Origin: Linnemannia elongata
Lineage: Eukaryota > Mortierellomycota > Mortierellomycetes > Mortierellales > Mortierellaceae
Length of the DNA stretch: 64,000 nucleotides
Reading direction: 5' to 3'
Assembly (NCBI GenBank): GCA_036320915.1
Contig: JAXBDG010000016.1
Span: forward strand, 186,001 to 250,000
Numbering within the stretch: position 1 is the stretch's first letter; each line of letters starts with the position of its first letter. Shown here piece by piece: positions 11,801 through 23,244 of this stretch. The notes below the pieces were generated by a model, which saw nothing but the letters and a program-made list of their open reading frames with translations, did no database searches and was not told the DNA's origin. Position numbers and translations under genes: made by a program.

Positions 11801-12606
11801 CTTCGTACTATGAGCCTTGGGGCTATACCCCCGCAGAGTGCACTGTCATGGGTGTCCCCTCGATCACGACCAACCTGTCTGGTTTCGGATGCTTCATGGA
11901 CGATAACATCGTGGACTCTTCAGAATACGGAATCTATATTGTCGACCGCAGGATGAAATCTGTCGAGGAGTCCATTCAACAGTTGTCGGACCAGATGTTG
12001 ATGTTCTGTAACAAGTCCCGTCGTCAACGTATCAACCAGCGCAACCGGACAGAACGACTCTCGGATCTTTTGGATTGGAAGCGCATGGGACTCGAGTACA
12101 TCAAGGCCCGTCAGTTGGCCCTCCGCAGAGCCTACCCTGACTCGTTCGACGATGATTACTTTGGAGCCGCGGACGAGTCGGGTGAACACCAACCCCGCGC
12201 CAAGGTTCCCAACCCACGCTCCGCCCCGGGATCTCCACGCATCCGGACACCCCTCGAAGGCGCCGACAACGAATTGACCTTTGCCAACATGTCGATCTCT
12301 GACCGTGAAAAGTACCTCTCCTACAAGATGCAGGGCCATGACGACGACGATTCCGATCTCCAGATCCGCATCCCCTTTCGTCGCCTCTCCCAATCGGCCC
12401 AAGAGGCTGCTTTCTCCGAGGGACACTTCACCCCCTCGACGGAGGAGGTGACAGCGGCCAAGGAGAATATTTCGGCTGTGGGAGTTGCGGCGGCTCAGGC
12501 GCAATATAAGGATAAGATGAATGGGGATAATGGGTTCTACGGGTCGGCCACTAATACGTCCAGTGGGAGCAGTGCCTTTGTTGGCGGCAAGGGTTACAAG
12601 CAGTAA
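8868..12606 (+). CDS. GSY1: Glycogen [starch] synthase (UDP-glucose), GT3 family
   Basis: It extends glycogen by alpha-1,4 transfer of glucose from UDP-glucose in the cytosol. Five exons: 8868-8949, 9060-9433, 10468-11014, 11203-11389, 11514-12606, giving 760 aa. The frame and spacing match yeast Gsy proteins across every junction, including the eight residues between WFLGE and AVIAHFHEW. The UDP-glucose loop [20 protein letters not shown] is at about 23-42. The catalytic E-x7-E lies in [11 protein letters not shown] (E497 and E505). The arginine cluster [20 protein letters not shown] from about 566 is the glucose-6-phosphate site. The C-terminal tail has SPxxxTP-like phosphorylatable sites (PGSPRIRTP), as expected for control by kinases. 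Intron 2 is 1034 bp, about ten times the usual size here. The gene is convergent with Tom40, 370 bp downstream. Family certain; exon ends very likely. Confidence 0.93.
9434..10467 (+). other. Long intron 2 of glycogen synthase
   Basis: It begins with GTAAGA after the codon for WFLGE and ends in ATATTAG before FVVHEQRS. The alignment to yeast Gsy leaves no missing residues, so no extra coding exon is expected inside. The contents are A-rich in the first half (9540-9850) and mixed later. I found no gene on either strand within it. Confidence 0.75.
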
Positions 12607-12976
12607 CCTTCTTTCGTCGTAGTTCTTTGTTAGTTTCTAGTTATGTTCTTTTTGGATTTCGCGATTTGCATCTTTTTTTTTTTTTTACTTGACACCTTTT
12701 CTTATATACACCTGAAAAACAACAACAAAACACCCAACCCGTTTGTAAAATATTAAAACAAGATTTTTCTCATCCTATCTACTGATGTTTGACAGCTGTT
12801 TTGCCCAGCAAGTTGAACAATAAGACAATAGAGCACAAAGTCATGTATGGAGTAAGGATTAAAAAAAAACAAAAGAGGTAGTAGTACATTTGTAAAGATT
12901 CTGAATTGACTGGGTTGTTTTGATCGCTGAGAGATGTAATCGAGGTAGCAAGGAAGGAAGGACATCGTTTCTTTTT
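12607..12976. other. Convergent 3' intergenic region (GSY / Tom40)
   Basis: Both flanking genes end here. There is a T-run at 12672-12685 and A-rich words after it, fitting poly(A) sites for both, but no canonical AATAAA for the glycogen synthase gene stands out. Nothing else seen. Confidence 0.6.
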
Positions 12977-15003
12977 CTAGACCTCCCACATCATCCCAAC
13001 GCCGAATCGGCTCTGGCCCTAAAAAAGAAGGATCAAAACAAGAACCCAATCCAAGGGTCACAGAAGTCATAAGTAAAAAAAAGTTCTTCCCATCGCACCA
13101 ACAACGCGTTTGATAACAACATCACATAAAAAAAAACAAAACTGATAACACATCAACCAAGCCAAAAAATCCTTGAAAGTTCGTTTTTTTTTTACCTTGC
13201 CATGATCCATCTCGCCGCTGATAAGGAACGAAAAGCCCGGCACAATCTTCTCCTCCAACACCGCGGCAACCTTCCCCGTGGTATCGACTTGTCCTCTAAA
13301 AGTCGACCTCCGGAATTCAAACTTGCCCCCAACTGTTGCGACCGCATCCCGTCGTCCACCGGCCGTGACCAACTGGATCTCTGTCCCGAAATCAACCTTT
13401 TCCGAGTATCGCAAGTAATAACTCGCCTGGAGAGCCCCGAATCCCTGGTAAGTCGCTGTGGCGATATAGTCCGGACCCGTATATTTGGCAACGTAGGAGT
13501 ATGTAGTTTCGGCGCTTTGTGGAGTAGGCCGTTGGTGGACGGCTTCTGCACCGAGAGCGAGGTTGGGGGTAATGGATTGAAGGTAGGAGGTGATGAAGAT
13601 TCCTGTGCCTTCTGTTGGGGAGGGGTTGACACCCTTCAGATTTAAGTTGAAGTCCTTGCCGTTGTAGTCCTGTTCAATCTGTAACATCGAGTGTCCTGGT
13701 GTTGTTGACAGCTGTTATTTTGGGCCATTGATCAATGAAAAGAGGAGGGTCAGGGTTTTAGTGAGAGGCAAAAAAAAAAGTATACTGATCGCCGAAAAAT
13801 AAAATAAATGACCTCATCCCCGCCAGTTTTGACCTGTCGTTTTTTTGACATAATCCTGACTTAGATCCTGTTTTCCCTCCAGAATGTGTGTATGTATGTA
13901 CCTGCGACTGGACTTTGGAGACGTTGGTGTTGCTCCATGCATAGTTGGCTCTCGCCTGAACATTCCCATCCGTATCCAAGTTCCCCGACAAAAACGACTA
14001 TACAACAGATTTAGGAAGGCCACAAAATGATTTGTTAACACATTTGCCTTACAAAATATATCGCAATTGAGAAGTATGCACTTTTGTTGACCTCCCAGGA
14101 CTTGAATGTCAAAGATCCTAAAGCAGAAACAGAAAAGACAAGTAGTAGGATGCGTACCTGCTGGCCAATAAAGGCGGTGCCAAAATTGTATGTGGAAGGT
14201 GATGCGGCAGCACCCATGGCGAAGGAGTGGGTGACCTGGAAGTTGGGTGTTAAGACCTTAGTGATATCACATCTTGCGCCGTCAAATACATGGTTCGTCA
14301 AGAACGTGTCTATTTCCCATATGAAAAAATAATAAAAAATAAAAAACGGAGGTCAGTATGGTAGAGGTGGTAGAAGGTGTGAAAGTTTTGTTATGAGTGT
14401 CTTGGCGAAAGTGGAAAAAAAAATGTCTAAGGTTTCGGAGAAAACGTCTAGTTGTAAGCGACATTTTTTTTCTTTGTAGTCAATAGAGAGGGTATTGTGC
14501 GTTTCTTGTCGTGTGCTATTGTTGTTCTTTTTGCTGATCCCGACACAACAAGTCCATTCGTTGCATTCCTCTGCGAGCCACACTTGTTCATCAGTGAGAG
14601 GTCGTCTTCCTCGACAGAGACGTCGTAGTTTCGGAAAAAAGGCGCCCTTTCCTGTTGAACTTGTCTTCCATTGTTATCTACAGAAATGAACCAGAAAAAA
14701 AAATCATAAAAAATCCCGGTGCAATCCTTCGCTGCCTTCCTTCCTTCCTCTCTCTCCTCTTTCTTAAAACTCTCTCAATAGCTTACGCTTGACTTCCCGG
14801 TTGACACCTTCAAAGGTTCCCGGATTAGGCAAATTCAATCCATCTCGGAAACGGTTCACTTTTGTCCAGGCCTCCTTGACCTGGTCCACCAGGCCTCCTC
14901 CGCCTGTTGCAGTAGGTTTAGAGGGTGTAAAGTCGACAACGGGGGGTACTGCTGTGTGGGGGTTGTATCCGAAGGGTGTTGTAGTCTTTAGCGGGGATGT
15001 CAT
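12977..15003 (-). CDS. TOM40: Mitochondrial import receptor subunit Tom40
   Basis: The beta-barrel channel of the TOM complex in the mitochondrial outer membrane; nearly all nuclear-encoded mitochondrial proteins pass through it. Five exons on the minus strand: 14787-15003, 14158-14309, 13902-13997, 13196-13711, 12977-13018, 340 aa, close to the family size. The order of landmarks follows yeast Tom40: a Pro/Gly-rich N-terminal part, NPGTFEGVNREVK, TFLTNHVFDGARCDITK, GNLDTDGNVQARANYAWS, MLQIEQDYNGKDFNLNLK, FEFRRSTFRGQVDTTGKVA, GFSFLISGEMDHGK and a last strand GQSRFGVGMMWEV. The final exon encodes only 13 aa and holds the end of the last strand. Its acceptor was placed after TTTTTTAG because this restores the yeast spacing. 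Intron 1 (477 bp) is longer than the others. Very sure of the family. Confidence 0.92.
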
Positions 15004-15489
15004 AGTATTCCTTCAAGTTTGTTGATTGTTGGAGAAGGTTGGGTAGTTGTGTGAATGAGGGAATAGAAAAGAGAGAAGGTTGATCAGTGTAATAGGGGGA
15101 AAAGGGAGGAAGTGGAAGAAAAGAAATATCCTGAGAGAGGGTGTGTTCGGTGGCAAGATCAATCTGCGCGCGGGAAAAAAGGGTAAAAAGGAAGGACGAT
15201 GATAAGGGAGGACTGCGATTTGACAGGGAAGGGAATTCTTCCCTCGTGGGGTGGGTGTAGGTTTGAGAACGTCACTCGCATGGTGTGGTATGCGTGAGTA
15301 CTTGATAGCTGGTACTTGTACTGATGTCATGAATGCCCATGCCTACTAATAGACTTTCTTTTACCCGGTTAATCCATTGGGGTTCTCATTCCTTTTCTTT
15401 TACTTTTGCTATATGAGATGAGAGAGATGGGTATTTTTATCTGTTTTGTTTTATTGAATGTATTTGACATGATAGTGATTTACAAGTGA

Positions 15490-15527
<38 letters not shown>

Positions 15528-15569
15528 GATCTGAAAAAAGAAGCAAGATGTCGAGAGGAAGGAGGACCG
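15004..15569. other. Intergenic: promoter of Tom40 (minus) and 3' flank of the 210-aa gene
   Basis: A CT-rich stretch read on the minus strand (15040-15200) forms the Tom40 leader. A GA microsatellite (15496-15525) lies just beyond the stop of the 210-aa gene. No further gene seen. Confidence 0.6.
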
Positions 15570-16296
15570 TTATGGATGGGTCTGTTGCTCGGCAGGGACA
15601 GAGACAGAGACGACAACATCCTCAAGCTCAACTTCACGTCCAGCCTCGTCCCTCCTCTTGGTCTCAGCAGCCGTTTGCTGTGCGTGCTCATTGACATCAT
15701 CCCGCTCATAAAAGACCTCCTTGACCATGTCCAGATACGACTTTGTCGGCACCTCGGACCACTTCTTCTCCAATGCAGGTGCAATATCGCCCAGACAAAC
15801 TCCCGATTTAGCATACATCCTGTACAATGGTTCAATCTCGGCATCAATCTTGGGCTGCTCTGGACGAATCTCCAATCTGTACCGTTCCAATGTAGGATCC
15901 GATTGATAAAAGGACTGGTAGTACTGGAGCCAAGTGAGGTCAGGGTTAGGGACGGGGAGCAGATCAAAGACGAGGTCGAGGGGTTCTGAGGGTCGGTCGT
16001 GGAAGAGAACAGCTTGGACGACTTTGGAGGGGCCGACGGTCTTGAACCATTCGAGGATTTCTGCCTTTGTGCCGAGGAAGACGAAGGTAGAGGTATGGCC
16101 GAGGGAGAGCGAGATCTTGTTGCCGAGCATGGGGGGTGTCACAATCCTCTTGTCTCCTGGGAAGTCGCCTATTGAGTGATAAGGAAGGAAAGCAGTGGTT
16201 AGAGTGGGTTGTAATGAGGAGTGAGAATAGTTCTCAAGAGTGTGTTGATTGTAAATAATTACCCATGGCGTATCCGTAGTTGAATGAAGAAGGCAT
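15570..16296 (-). CDS. Conserved-looking hypothetical protein, 210 aa
   Basis: Two exons: 16263-16296 (11 codons, MPSSFNYGYAMG) and 15570-16168. The short first exon was chosen because its ATG has a good context, its donor GTAATT and the acceptor CAATAG keep the frame, and the join restores a glycine codon. The protein has no signal peptide or membrane segment. The middle part (GNKISLSLGHTSTFVFLGTK ... DLTWLQYYQSFYQ) is mixed alpha/beta in look. The C-terminal 50 residues are charged and low in complexity (basic TKRRDEAGR followed by EVELED), so probably disordered. I do not recognise the family. It is divergent from IWS1, with which it shares a 601-bp intergenic region. Confidence 0.7.
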
Positions 16297-16897
16297 GGTC
16301 GTTTGTTTGAGTGTTGTTGGTTGTTGAGGTTGTTGTTGCTGTGAGTGCGTGTGTCGAAGAGAGAATGAGAAACGGGATAGAAGAGGAGGAAGAAGGAAAA
16401 GAATGATGTTGGTTTGGGTTGAGACGTTTGTTGTCGAAATAAATAGCAAAAAGTGTGTCTTACTTTGACGTCCTTGCACACACCCTCCTGACCTTCCTAG
16501 ACCCTTCTTCGCTCGCTTCTCGCTTTGTTTCTCTTTCTCGACTGTTGCATTCTTCCATTCTTCCCAAACCCCGGCAATTTTTCCAGTCTTCCCTCTGTCG
16601 ACAGCAAAGAAAAAGGCCTCATTGTGACTGCTACTGGATCAGGCTGCCACCTCCAAGCCACCTTCATCCTGACAAGCTCCTTCTTGTAACGAGAGGTTAT
16701 TTCGTGTTTGAAAGGAAAAGAAGGGCAACTGAAACCAACGCTCTTTCTGTTCACATCCCTCCCTCTCTCTCTATTTCTCTTTCTCGCTCCCCTTTAACAA
16801 CACATATTCAACGGACAGCACACACAACAACAACTTCAGCGATACAGACACACTCACACTCAACCACCAAACACACACAGCACATCACAACACAACC
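16297..16897. promoter_or_regulatory. Bidirectional promoter between the 210-aa gene and IWS1
   Basis: The two genes start back to back, 601 bp apart. The IWS1 side carries a CT-rich tract (16755-16795) and a CA-rich leader (16800-16895) ending in ACAACCATG. The other side carries TTGTTG/CAACAA words near 16310-16340. I see no clear TATA box on either side, which fits housekeeping expression. Confidence 0.5.
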
Positions 16898-18804
16898 ATG
16901 TCCTCAGACAAGGTACACTCAAACAGCGTCCAGCAACTGCAACTTACACAGACTAAACCAGAGGCACACGCCAATCAAGCGAACCTGATCAACTCATCAC
17001 ATTCTCTTCTCTTGTGTGGCTATGGATCATCTTTCAATAGAAACGCATTGTCGACGACATCTTTGGTGACGACGATGACGAAGACAGCCAGAGCCAGGAC
17101 GGAGACCGCGATTACGAAGGTACTCTTTCACTTTCACTCTCAGGAAAAACGCCTCGGTCTTTTCAAACAAGAAACCTAACGAAAATCACGCGTTTGTGCT
17201 TGTCTCTGGATATAGATCGTCCAAGTACAGGAGACAAGGGCGAAGGAGCAGCAGAGGAACAGGAGAACGGCGCCGATGGCACTGATGGAGATGGCGCAGG
17301 AGAAGGAGAAGCAGGAGCAGACGAGGAAGACGACGATATTCAACTCCCAAGCTTCAAGAAACGTCATGCCGATGGAGAGTCACCCACCCCCGAACCCAAG
17401 AAGAAGAAGAAATTGGCAAAGAAAGCAAAGCCTTCAGCTGATGGAGCAGGAGCAGGAGTTGGACCAGATGGTGCAGAGCTCCCACTTGACCCTTTGCAGG
17501 AGAAAATGTCAAAGTTGGACAGGGATTTTGATCTTGCTATCAAGAGCGGCAAGTCTACCAGTCGCAGACGCAAAAAGGATGACGAGGATATTGACACGGA
17601 GCTGGATGAGAGTGCAGCACGATTTGTGGCAAAGATGCAGGAGGCGGCTTTTGCGGACATTGACGCAAAGTTGAACCGTCAGGCCGCTCTTGCCAAAGTC
17701 AGGATGCTGGAAAACGTCAAAGCCCAGCTCAACAAGTAACGTCTGCGTTCTTATTGTTCAAGATATATGTTTCTCTAACTATTTGTGCCTGGAAATATCA
17801 CAATACTAACCATATCCACCTTTTCCTCGATAACCGCCTATAGGTCTCATGTGCATAACACCTTCTTGGACAACGGAATTCTGGAATCAATGAAGCTGTG
17901 GCTGGAACCCCTTCAGGATGCCTCCTTGCCAAGTTTGGACATTATTCAGGACTTTTTGGACATCCTCGACATCGTATGTTGATCTCTGCTTCCTTGGCGC
18001 CTGGATACAACCTCATTATTTTTCAGCACAATGTTCAGGACTAACGGCTTTCTTTACCTTCGTTTTCAATTACAGCTTCCAATTCAGACACACCACCTTT
18101 CTACCAGCGGAGTCGGTCGTGTCGTGTACTTTTATACAAAGGTCGATGATTCCCGTGTGACACCATCTATCAAGCGCAAAGCCCATGCCCTTGTCGGTAC
18201 GTTTCAGGAACACCCTTTTTATCTTCTGTTACTTCCAAATGCAGAACTTTCGTACTCACAAGAAATATCCCAATTGAACATTGATAATAGACAAGTGGAG
18301 CAGACCTATTGTCAAGTTGAGTCAGGATTACAGGACAAAGAAGATCAACTACGCAGAGGGAGATCAATCAGCAGGCCAACGTCGGCGTTACGACAACGCC
18401 TCAGCCGCTGCCGCTTCTGCCGAGTAAGACCCGAATTCCGCTATGGGATGATCTGTACCTCTTTGGATGATGGTGTGGTGGCAAAGTTGAAGCGCGTCGA
18501 GATCGTCCTACTAACCCTGACATTCCCTAATGAAAAATAGACCTGCTCAACGGACAATGGGAGTGCGGGTACCTCAGACTAACCACCACGCTTACGCTCT
18601 GATGCCTGAGTCCTCGATCACCTACGACAAGTCCCGCGGCGGCAAGGTAACGTCAATTCTCTGGATCATATTGTGCTTGCTTCAGAAAAGTGTGTTTGGG
18701 TACTTGATACTAATCCTTTTCATCAATTAAAACTATAATAGTCGGACAAGTACAAGAAGCTGAAGTCGCATATGGCCAAGATCAAGCAGGTCAAGCGGTC
18801 GTAG
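16898..18804 (+). CDS. IWS1: Transcription elongation factor IWS1/Spn1
   Basis: A nuclear factor that binds Spt6 and RNA polymerase II during elongation and mRNA processing. Eight exons: 16898-16912, 17041-17119, 17216-17735, 17844-17973, 18076-18196, 18291-18423, 18541-18646, 18742-18804, 388 aa. The first exon encodes only MSSDK. Residues 6-115 are acidic and disordered (IFGDDDDEDSQSQDGD, then Glu/Gly-rich), followed by a basic nuclear-localisation-like stretch (PKKKKKLAKKAK). The conserved core, about 205-310, is the TFIIS N-terminal-like helical domain: ILESMKLWLEPL, SLPSLDIIQDFLDILD, GVGRVVYFYTK, ALVDKWSRPIV. The C-terminus (MGVRVPQ..., SDKYKKLKSHMAKIKQVK) also fits the family. Intron 6 ends AAAAATAG; retention would end translation soon after. 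Family certain; the small exons are well supported by frame. Confidence 0.9.
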
Positions 18805-19160
18805 ATCTATGGGACTGGATGCTGGGCATGGCGTGGACTGAACTGATACATCGAATAGTGACAGACGCATATAGCCGGTGACAGGACAGAGTAGCGACAA
18901 AAACCATCTTTTTTTCAAAGGCATTGGCTTTACACACATTTTTCTCCAACCATTGTCGAATTAAAACAAGAAAAAAAAAAAAAAAAAAAAAAAAACGCAA
19001 CAACTTCTTCAACCCATCTGCTGGCCTCAATGACGTGCTTCACCACTCTCAGAGTCTGATCAAGCCCCTCGCAAATATGTGCATATCAGTGTTATCAATG
19101 CCAAACAGCATCACATGTGTACTTCCGAGTTTTTAAAAAAGTCTAATTCTAGGTAGAGTA
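18805..19160. other. 3' flank of IWS1 with an A25 run
   Basis: Contains an uninterrupted A run (18971-18995) and otherwise unremarkable sequence. No gene seen. Confidence 0.6.
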
Positions 19161-19493
19161 CTACATGATCATTGACACTATAAGCATTAAGACGAGCGCC
19201 AGACCAGACTTGGTAACTTTAGTAATAGCACCCGTGTTTCCAATACATTTGGATACATCGCAAGGGAATAGTTTGACTTCAGGACCGACTCCGTCCCACG
19301 CATTGGCAGAGGTGCCCGAATTAAAGCCGTGCAAAACACAGATATAGGACACTTTGCGATTGAGGCCATCGTGAAGACAGACGTCAGAGTCCTGAAAGGC
19401 GAGGCAATAGCTAGTGCCGTTTGGATAGACTCTCTCTTGGCACACAGACATGGGGAAATTGTGGGCACCAATATATTTGTTTTTGGGGGGCTA
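19161..19493 (-). pseudogene. Possible last exon of a small GPI-anchored-like secreted protein
   Basis: On the minus strand a good acceptor (CTTTTTAG) at about 19494-19500 opens a frame of about 110 codons ending at 19161. It is cysteine-bearing (CQERVYPNGTSYCLAF, CVLHGF, CDVSKC) and finishes with small residues followed by a hydrophobic tail (SGLALVLMLIVSMIM) with no residues after it, as in GPI-anchor signals. I could not find an upstream exon with a signal peptide in the right phase, so it is either an incomplete gene or a relic. The in-frame ATG at 19451 would drop the secretion signal and is unlikely to be the true start. Confidence 0.35.
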
Positions 19494-19504
19494 AAAAGCA
19501 AGAT

Positions 19505-20596
19505 AGAGTGCGATGGGATACTCAGTTAGTTACTTGACATAAATAAGGTACGCAACGGCTTCATTTAACTAAAATAGTCGCTTGTTTTACTTATTTTCAC
19601 TCCTAAGGGTTGAGTGAGCTTGATGGGCGGAAAGGGAGGGACCAAATGGGGGCGAAGATGGAGACCAGATGAGGTGTACTGGGGAGATGGAAGAGTTGTT
19701 CTTGGATGATCTCTTTGACACTGTAGTCCTGATGATCTACCCAAAACACCATCCGGTTGTCCGGTCACATCGGCATGCATTGTTCCATCGTTCCACAATC
19801 TGGGACCATTCCATCGATGCTAAACATAGGACTTAAGGGCAATGCATCGTCGGTGACAAAGACTACCATTGAGCGGATATCAGCTATTAAAGGTCAAGTT
19901 GATGAAGTGTTGCTACACGAACTGTCCGGTCCACGAGCCCGTCACGATCGTCAAATGGTTACTCTTCAAGATTCCTCAACTCCCTCTGTCGACATGGTCC
20001 TCATCCCAGGCAGAACAATTTACTTCCCTTACAAGTTATCGCGTTGGTCTCGAGAAGGGCTGCTGTCACGCCTCTGGAGACTACCGCCTTGGTTCCTTAT
20101 CCTCTCCTTCTTCTTTTTCTACTACTAACGAGGAGAGGAGACAAATCCAGATCCAAGATTCGATCCGCTTCACCTTCCAGATCCGTGGTCTCGGCGACTC
20201 ATCATCCTCTTCTGGATCTTGGCCTCGAGATCTCATCGGACTTGGCCTCACAGCCTCCAGTTGCCATATTTTAATGAAGGAGAAACCCCAGGAGTAAAAG
20301 AGAGGTGAAAATCCCCCAGACCTCCCCATCAGGGCCGCAAACTGACACCCCGAGCAAAAGAGAAGCGCTTGGTCGCGATTGTTACTATTCTTCCCCCTTT
20401 TTAACATCTCTTCGTCCCCCCCCTGACTTTAGATTGTAAAAAAAAAGCTTGCTCTTTGTTTTAAGCAAGTGCCAGCTACAAAGAGAGGGTATATACCGAC
20501 AAGGGGAATTACTCATCTATTGTTGAAAAATCAAAGGCCACGATTAGCCCCCACTTTCAAACCCCAAAAAGGGCTACACGAAAACTTAATAACACC
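19505..20596. other. Intergenic, no supported gene
   Basis: Overlapping open frames at 19757-20300 on the plus strand lack a sensible start, splice signals or recognisable domains. The stretch 20050-20250 is Ser-rich in two frames because of TCC/TCT repeats. Nothing firm is seen. Confidence 0.45.
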
Positions 20597-22421
20597 TTAA
20601 CCGATTGACGAAATCAGCTTACCGTCCGACAATGCAACAACGTCTTTCTTCTTCTTCTTCTTGTTCGGGTTCGGAGGTGTAGATGAAGTAGCATTGAAGC
20701 GTTGAAGAACTTGTGCAAAGAGCCGCTGCTCCTTGCGGCTCAGTTCCTGAGCCTCGGCATACTCTGTACACTTGAGTTTTACTTGATCCGCAGCGGCCGA
20801 CATGAGAGAGAGCAATCGAGGTAGCAGCACGGGTAGAGCGGATTCAGAGACTGGGATCTTGACCTTGCCGACGTGATACAAACGATGAGTCCCGACAAAG
20901 TCCAGAGCCAGTAGATGAGCCTCGACGCCGAATAACTGTAGTCCGAAAACCACAACATTACTCGGCTTCTTTTCGTCGCTGATTGCTTCCCGGACGTTTA
21001 AAAGCCAAGTGTCGCGCAGGGCTCGAGCGATTTTCCATCGGTCTGACGCTGCTTTCTTTGTTGTCGCTCGACCGTCCAGGTGAGCCGTTTCCACAATCAA
21101 GAGCTGTAAACCTGTCGGAGACTCCACTACTGCATCTGCCATACGCCCAGGCACCGTCTTGTCGCTCAATGGATCCCTACCGACATTCTTCCTCCAGCTA
21201 TTGCCTTTAACGGGCACCTCAAACAATCGCAGGGTAAGGTCGTTTTTGGAGAGAGGGCCGTCCAATGCAGCGACAATCAAATCAGTAAGGACCTGGCGCT
21301 CGTTGGACATTGCCGCCGATCGTTGCAGTCGAAAAAATCGCTCACTATTTATGGTGAAAACAAAAAAATAAATAAGTTGGGGTATTGGTCAAAACGTCCT
21401 TGTCAAACTTTTCATCACTTTTTTCTCGTCAGTACCTGAAATCCAAAAAAAACACAAATACAAATATATTTACTATCCAGCCAGGACTTGTCCAAGGTAA
21501 TGCACGACATCATCCTCATGATTCCTCCCGCGCACAGCCTTGATCATGTCCTTGTGAGTCTGAAAAGGCCGCAAAATATCCGTCACCTGACCCTCAAGAT
21601 CCTTGTCTATGTCCAGTTCCAGGCATGATTCCCAAGGGTCGATCTCTCTTGGTTCGAAAAGTGCATTGAGATGTAAGGTGAACTCGCCTCCATCGGTCAA
21701 ATCTGCTATCCCGTCGGCAGACAATGAATACGGCTTTGTTGTTTGTGAACTCTGAAACTCTCGAAACAGCTGGACCAAGTCCTGATTTCCTGATGTCCAG
21801 CGACATGGCAGCCATTCCAAAGCCGAGAAATCTATATGTTCCAAGAGAGGCTTATTGTTAGTGCTTGTCAATTGTAAAAGAAAAAAAAATAGATTGAAAT
21901 TAATAACAAGCAAAATAGCGATTGTACAGTAACATACCGAATGACTCGTTTGTAAAGAGGTTATCGATATCCTGCGCTTGAGCATGATTGTGAGGAGAAG
22001 GAGTTCTATCCCGTGCGGCCGTGCAGGAGGTAAAAGTCCTTTTGCGATGTTGTTGTTGTTGTTGCTGTTGCGGGTGCTGAACGAGATTGGTGAGTTCTTG
22101 TGCGAACGACTGTTCCTTGATAGTATCTGCTGTTGTAGACGACAGTCGCGTCGCCCGTTCTTTCATAATCTCCAGCTTGCCATACTCGCTCTTGAAGTAG
22201 AGCCACGCGTTTTTAGCAAAGTTCTTTAGGTCCGCTGGTTGGCCTTTGTGGTTGGCTATAGCGTGGAGGCCGCGGACATATTCTTCGGGTTGGTGCGGGT
22301 TCGCATCGATGAAGTCCACTAGAGACCATTCCTTTGGAGGTCGGTGCGTGAAGTATGGGTGGAGGTTGAGTGTGGTGTCCTTGTTTAGGGACTCGTCTCC
22401 AGAATAGCGAATGGCGCTCAT
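20597..22421 (-). CDS. Orphan 529-aa protein, perhaps with a degenerate nuclease-like fold
   Basis: Three exons: 21938-22421, 21474-21831, 20597-21344. The first join restores an Asp codon. The second uses donor GTAAAT and acceptor ATAAATAG and bypasses a TAG that would otherwise split the gene in two. The start at 22421 has context ACCATGAGC; an ATG 22 codons upstream is possible but less likely. Exon 1 has a seven-glutamine run. The third exon contains GRMADAVVES, then QLLIVETAHLDG (D351, E366), then a helix DRWKIARALRDTW and several short strands. That order recalls the D...ExK pattern of PD-(D/E)XK folds seen in lineage-specific fungal proteins, but the usual lysine is absent (ETA). A lysine cluster (KKKKKK) near the C-terminus could be a nuclear signal. 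The fold is a guess; the gene model is good. Confidence 0.65.
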
Positions 22422-22900
22422 GGTTGTTCGTGTTTGAAAGGTCAACGCGAAAGTGAGAATGCAGAACAAATAGTGGATTGGTGGCAATTATTGTGCAGCA
22501 TCTGCGACTTTTAAACTTCAATCACGTATTTATTCCGCCCACCGCATGCATTTTGCCCAGAGCTTTTTCAGAACACGCTCAGAGGTCAATCGCAAACCAC
22601 ACCTCCTTTCCTACTCCCATCAACCCATCACCTTCTTCCTGCACCCTTCTTCCCGCACCCTTCGTCGATCGTCAAGAGTTTCCCTTTCCCGCAAAAACCT
22701 GTCTGACCCCATTCCTGCATCACCCCTCTACCTCCAGATGCAACAAGTCCTGGTCCTTGCTGCGTCCTTTTCGTCATGCTTCTACCTTCGCCTATACATT
22801 ACTTGTTATGTTATGTCGAATCGATCAACAAGGCTCAGCAGAGGTGCGATTAACAGCTCGTAATTCCTACTTCACAGGGTTAGCTCTTCTATCTCTGTAC

Positions 22901-23010
22901 TCCCGGACGGCTTTTTAGCGCGGAGAGATGCCAACCCGGCCACCGACGGCTCTTTAGCGGGTGTTGCCAAGGTGTAGTATGAGTGCTACTGACGGCCATT
23001 TGGCGGGTGC
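22901..23010. repeat. Direct repeat, copy 1 (110 bp)
   Basis: Starts with TCCCGGACGGC and ends TGGCGGGTGC. It differs from copy 2 (23135-23244) at only one base (position 22990). Inside, a word of the form GACGGCTCTTTAGCGGGTG occurs three times with small changes (about 22906, 22945, 22991). A wider similarity starts at GGCTCAGCAGAGGTG (22832), so the duplicated unit is about 230 bp with a diverged first half. Confidence 0.85.
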
Positions 23011-23134
23011 CTCCACCCCTTCCCTTCCTTCCTTCTCTTCCTTCCTCCTTCCTTCATACGGCTCAGCAGAGGTGTCATGGGACGACCTTCAAAATATCCT
23101 GCTCTGACAGGGAGGTTTGTTCCTATCTCTACAC

Positions 23135-23244
23135 TCCCGGACGGCTTTTTAGCGCGGAGAGATGCCAACCCGGCCACCGACGGCTCTTTAGCGGGTGTTG
23201 CCAAGGTGTAGTATGAGTGCTACCGACGGCCATTTGGCGGGTGC
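23135..23244. repeat. Direct repeat, copy 2 (110 bp)
   Basis: Second copy of the block at 22901-23010, with the same three internal GACGGC words. The matching upstream word GGCTCAGCAGAGGTG is at 23060-23074. Read on the minus strand, part of it is open (PAKEPSVAG, RAKKPSGS), so it may come from a coding sequence elsewhere in the genome. Confidence 0.85.

Noticed and set aside
13998..14157. Internal segment of Tom40 intron 2 bounded by AG and GT that could be an extra exon (GSLTFKSWEVNK...)
   Set aside because: Joining 14158 directly to 13997 restores the yeast Tom40 spacing without gaps; the extra segment would add residues that do not fit.
22422..22487. Upstream ATG giving the orphan gene a hydrophobic N-terminus
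   Set aside because: The downstream ATG has a much better context, and the protein otherwise looks cytosolic or nuclear (polyglutamine, lysine cluster).
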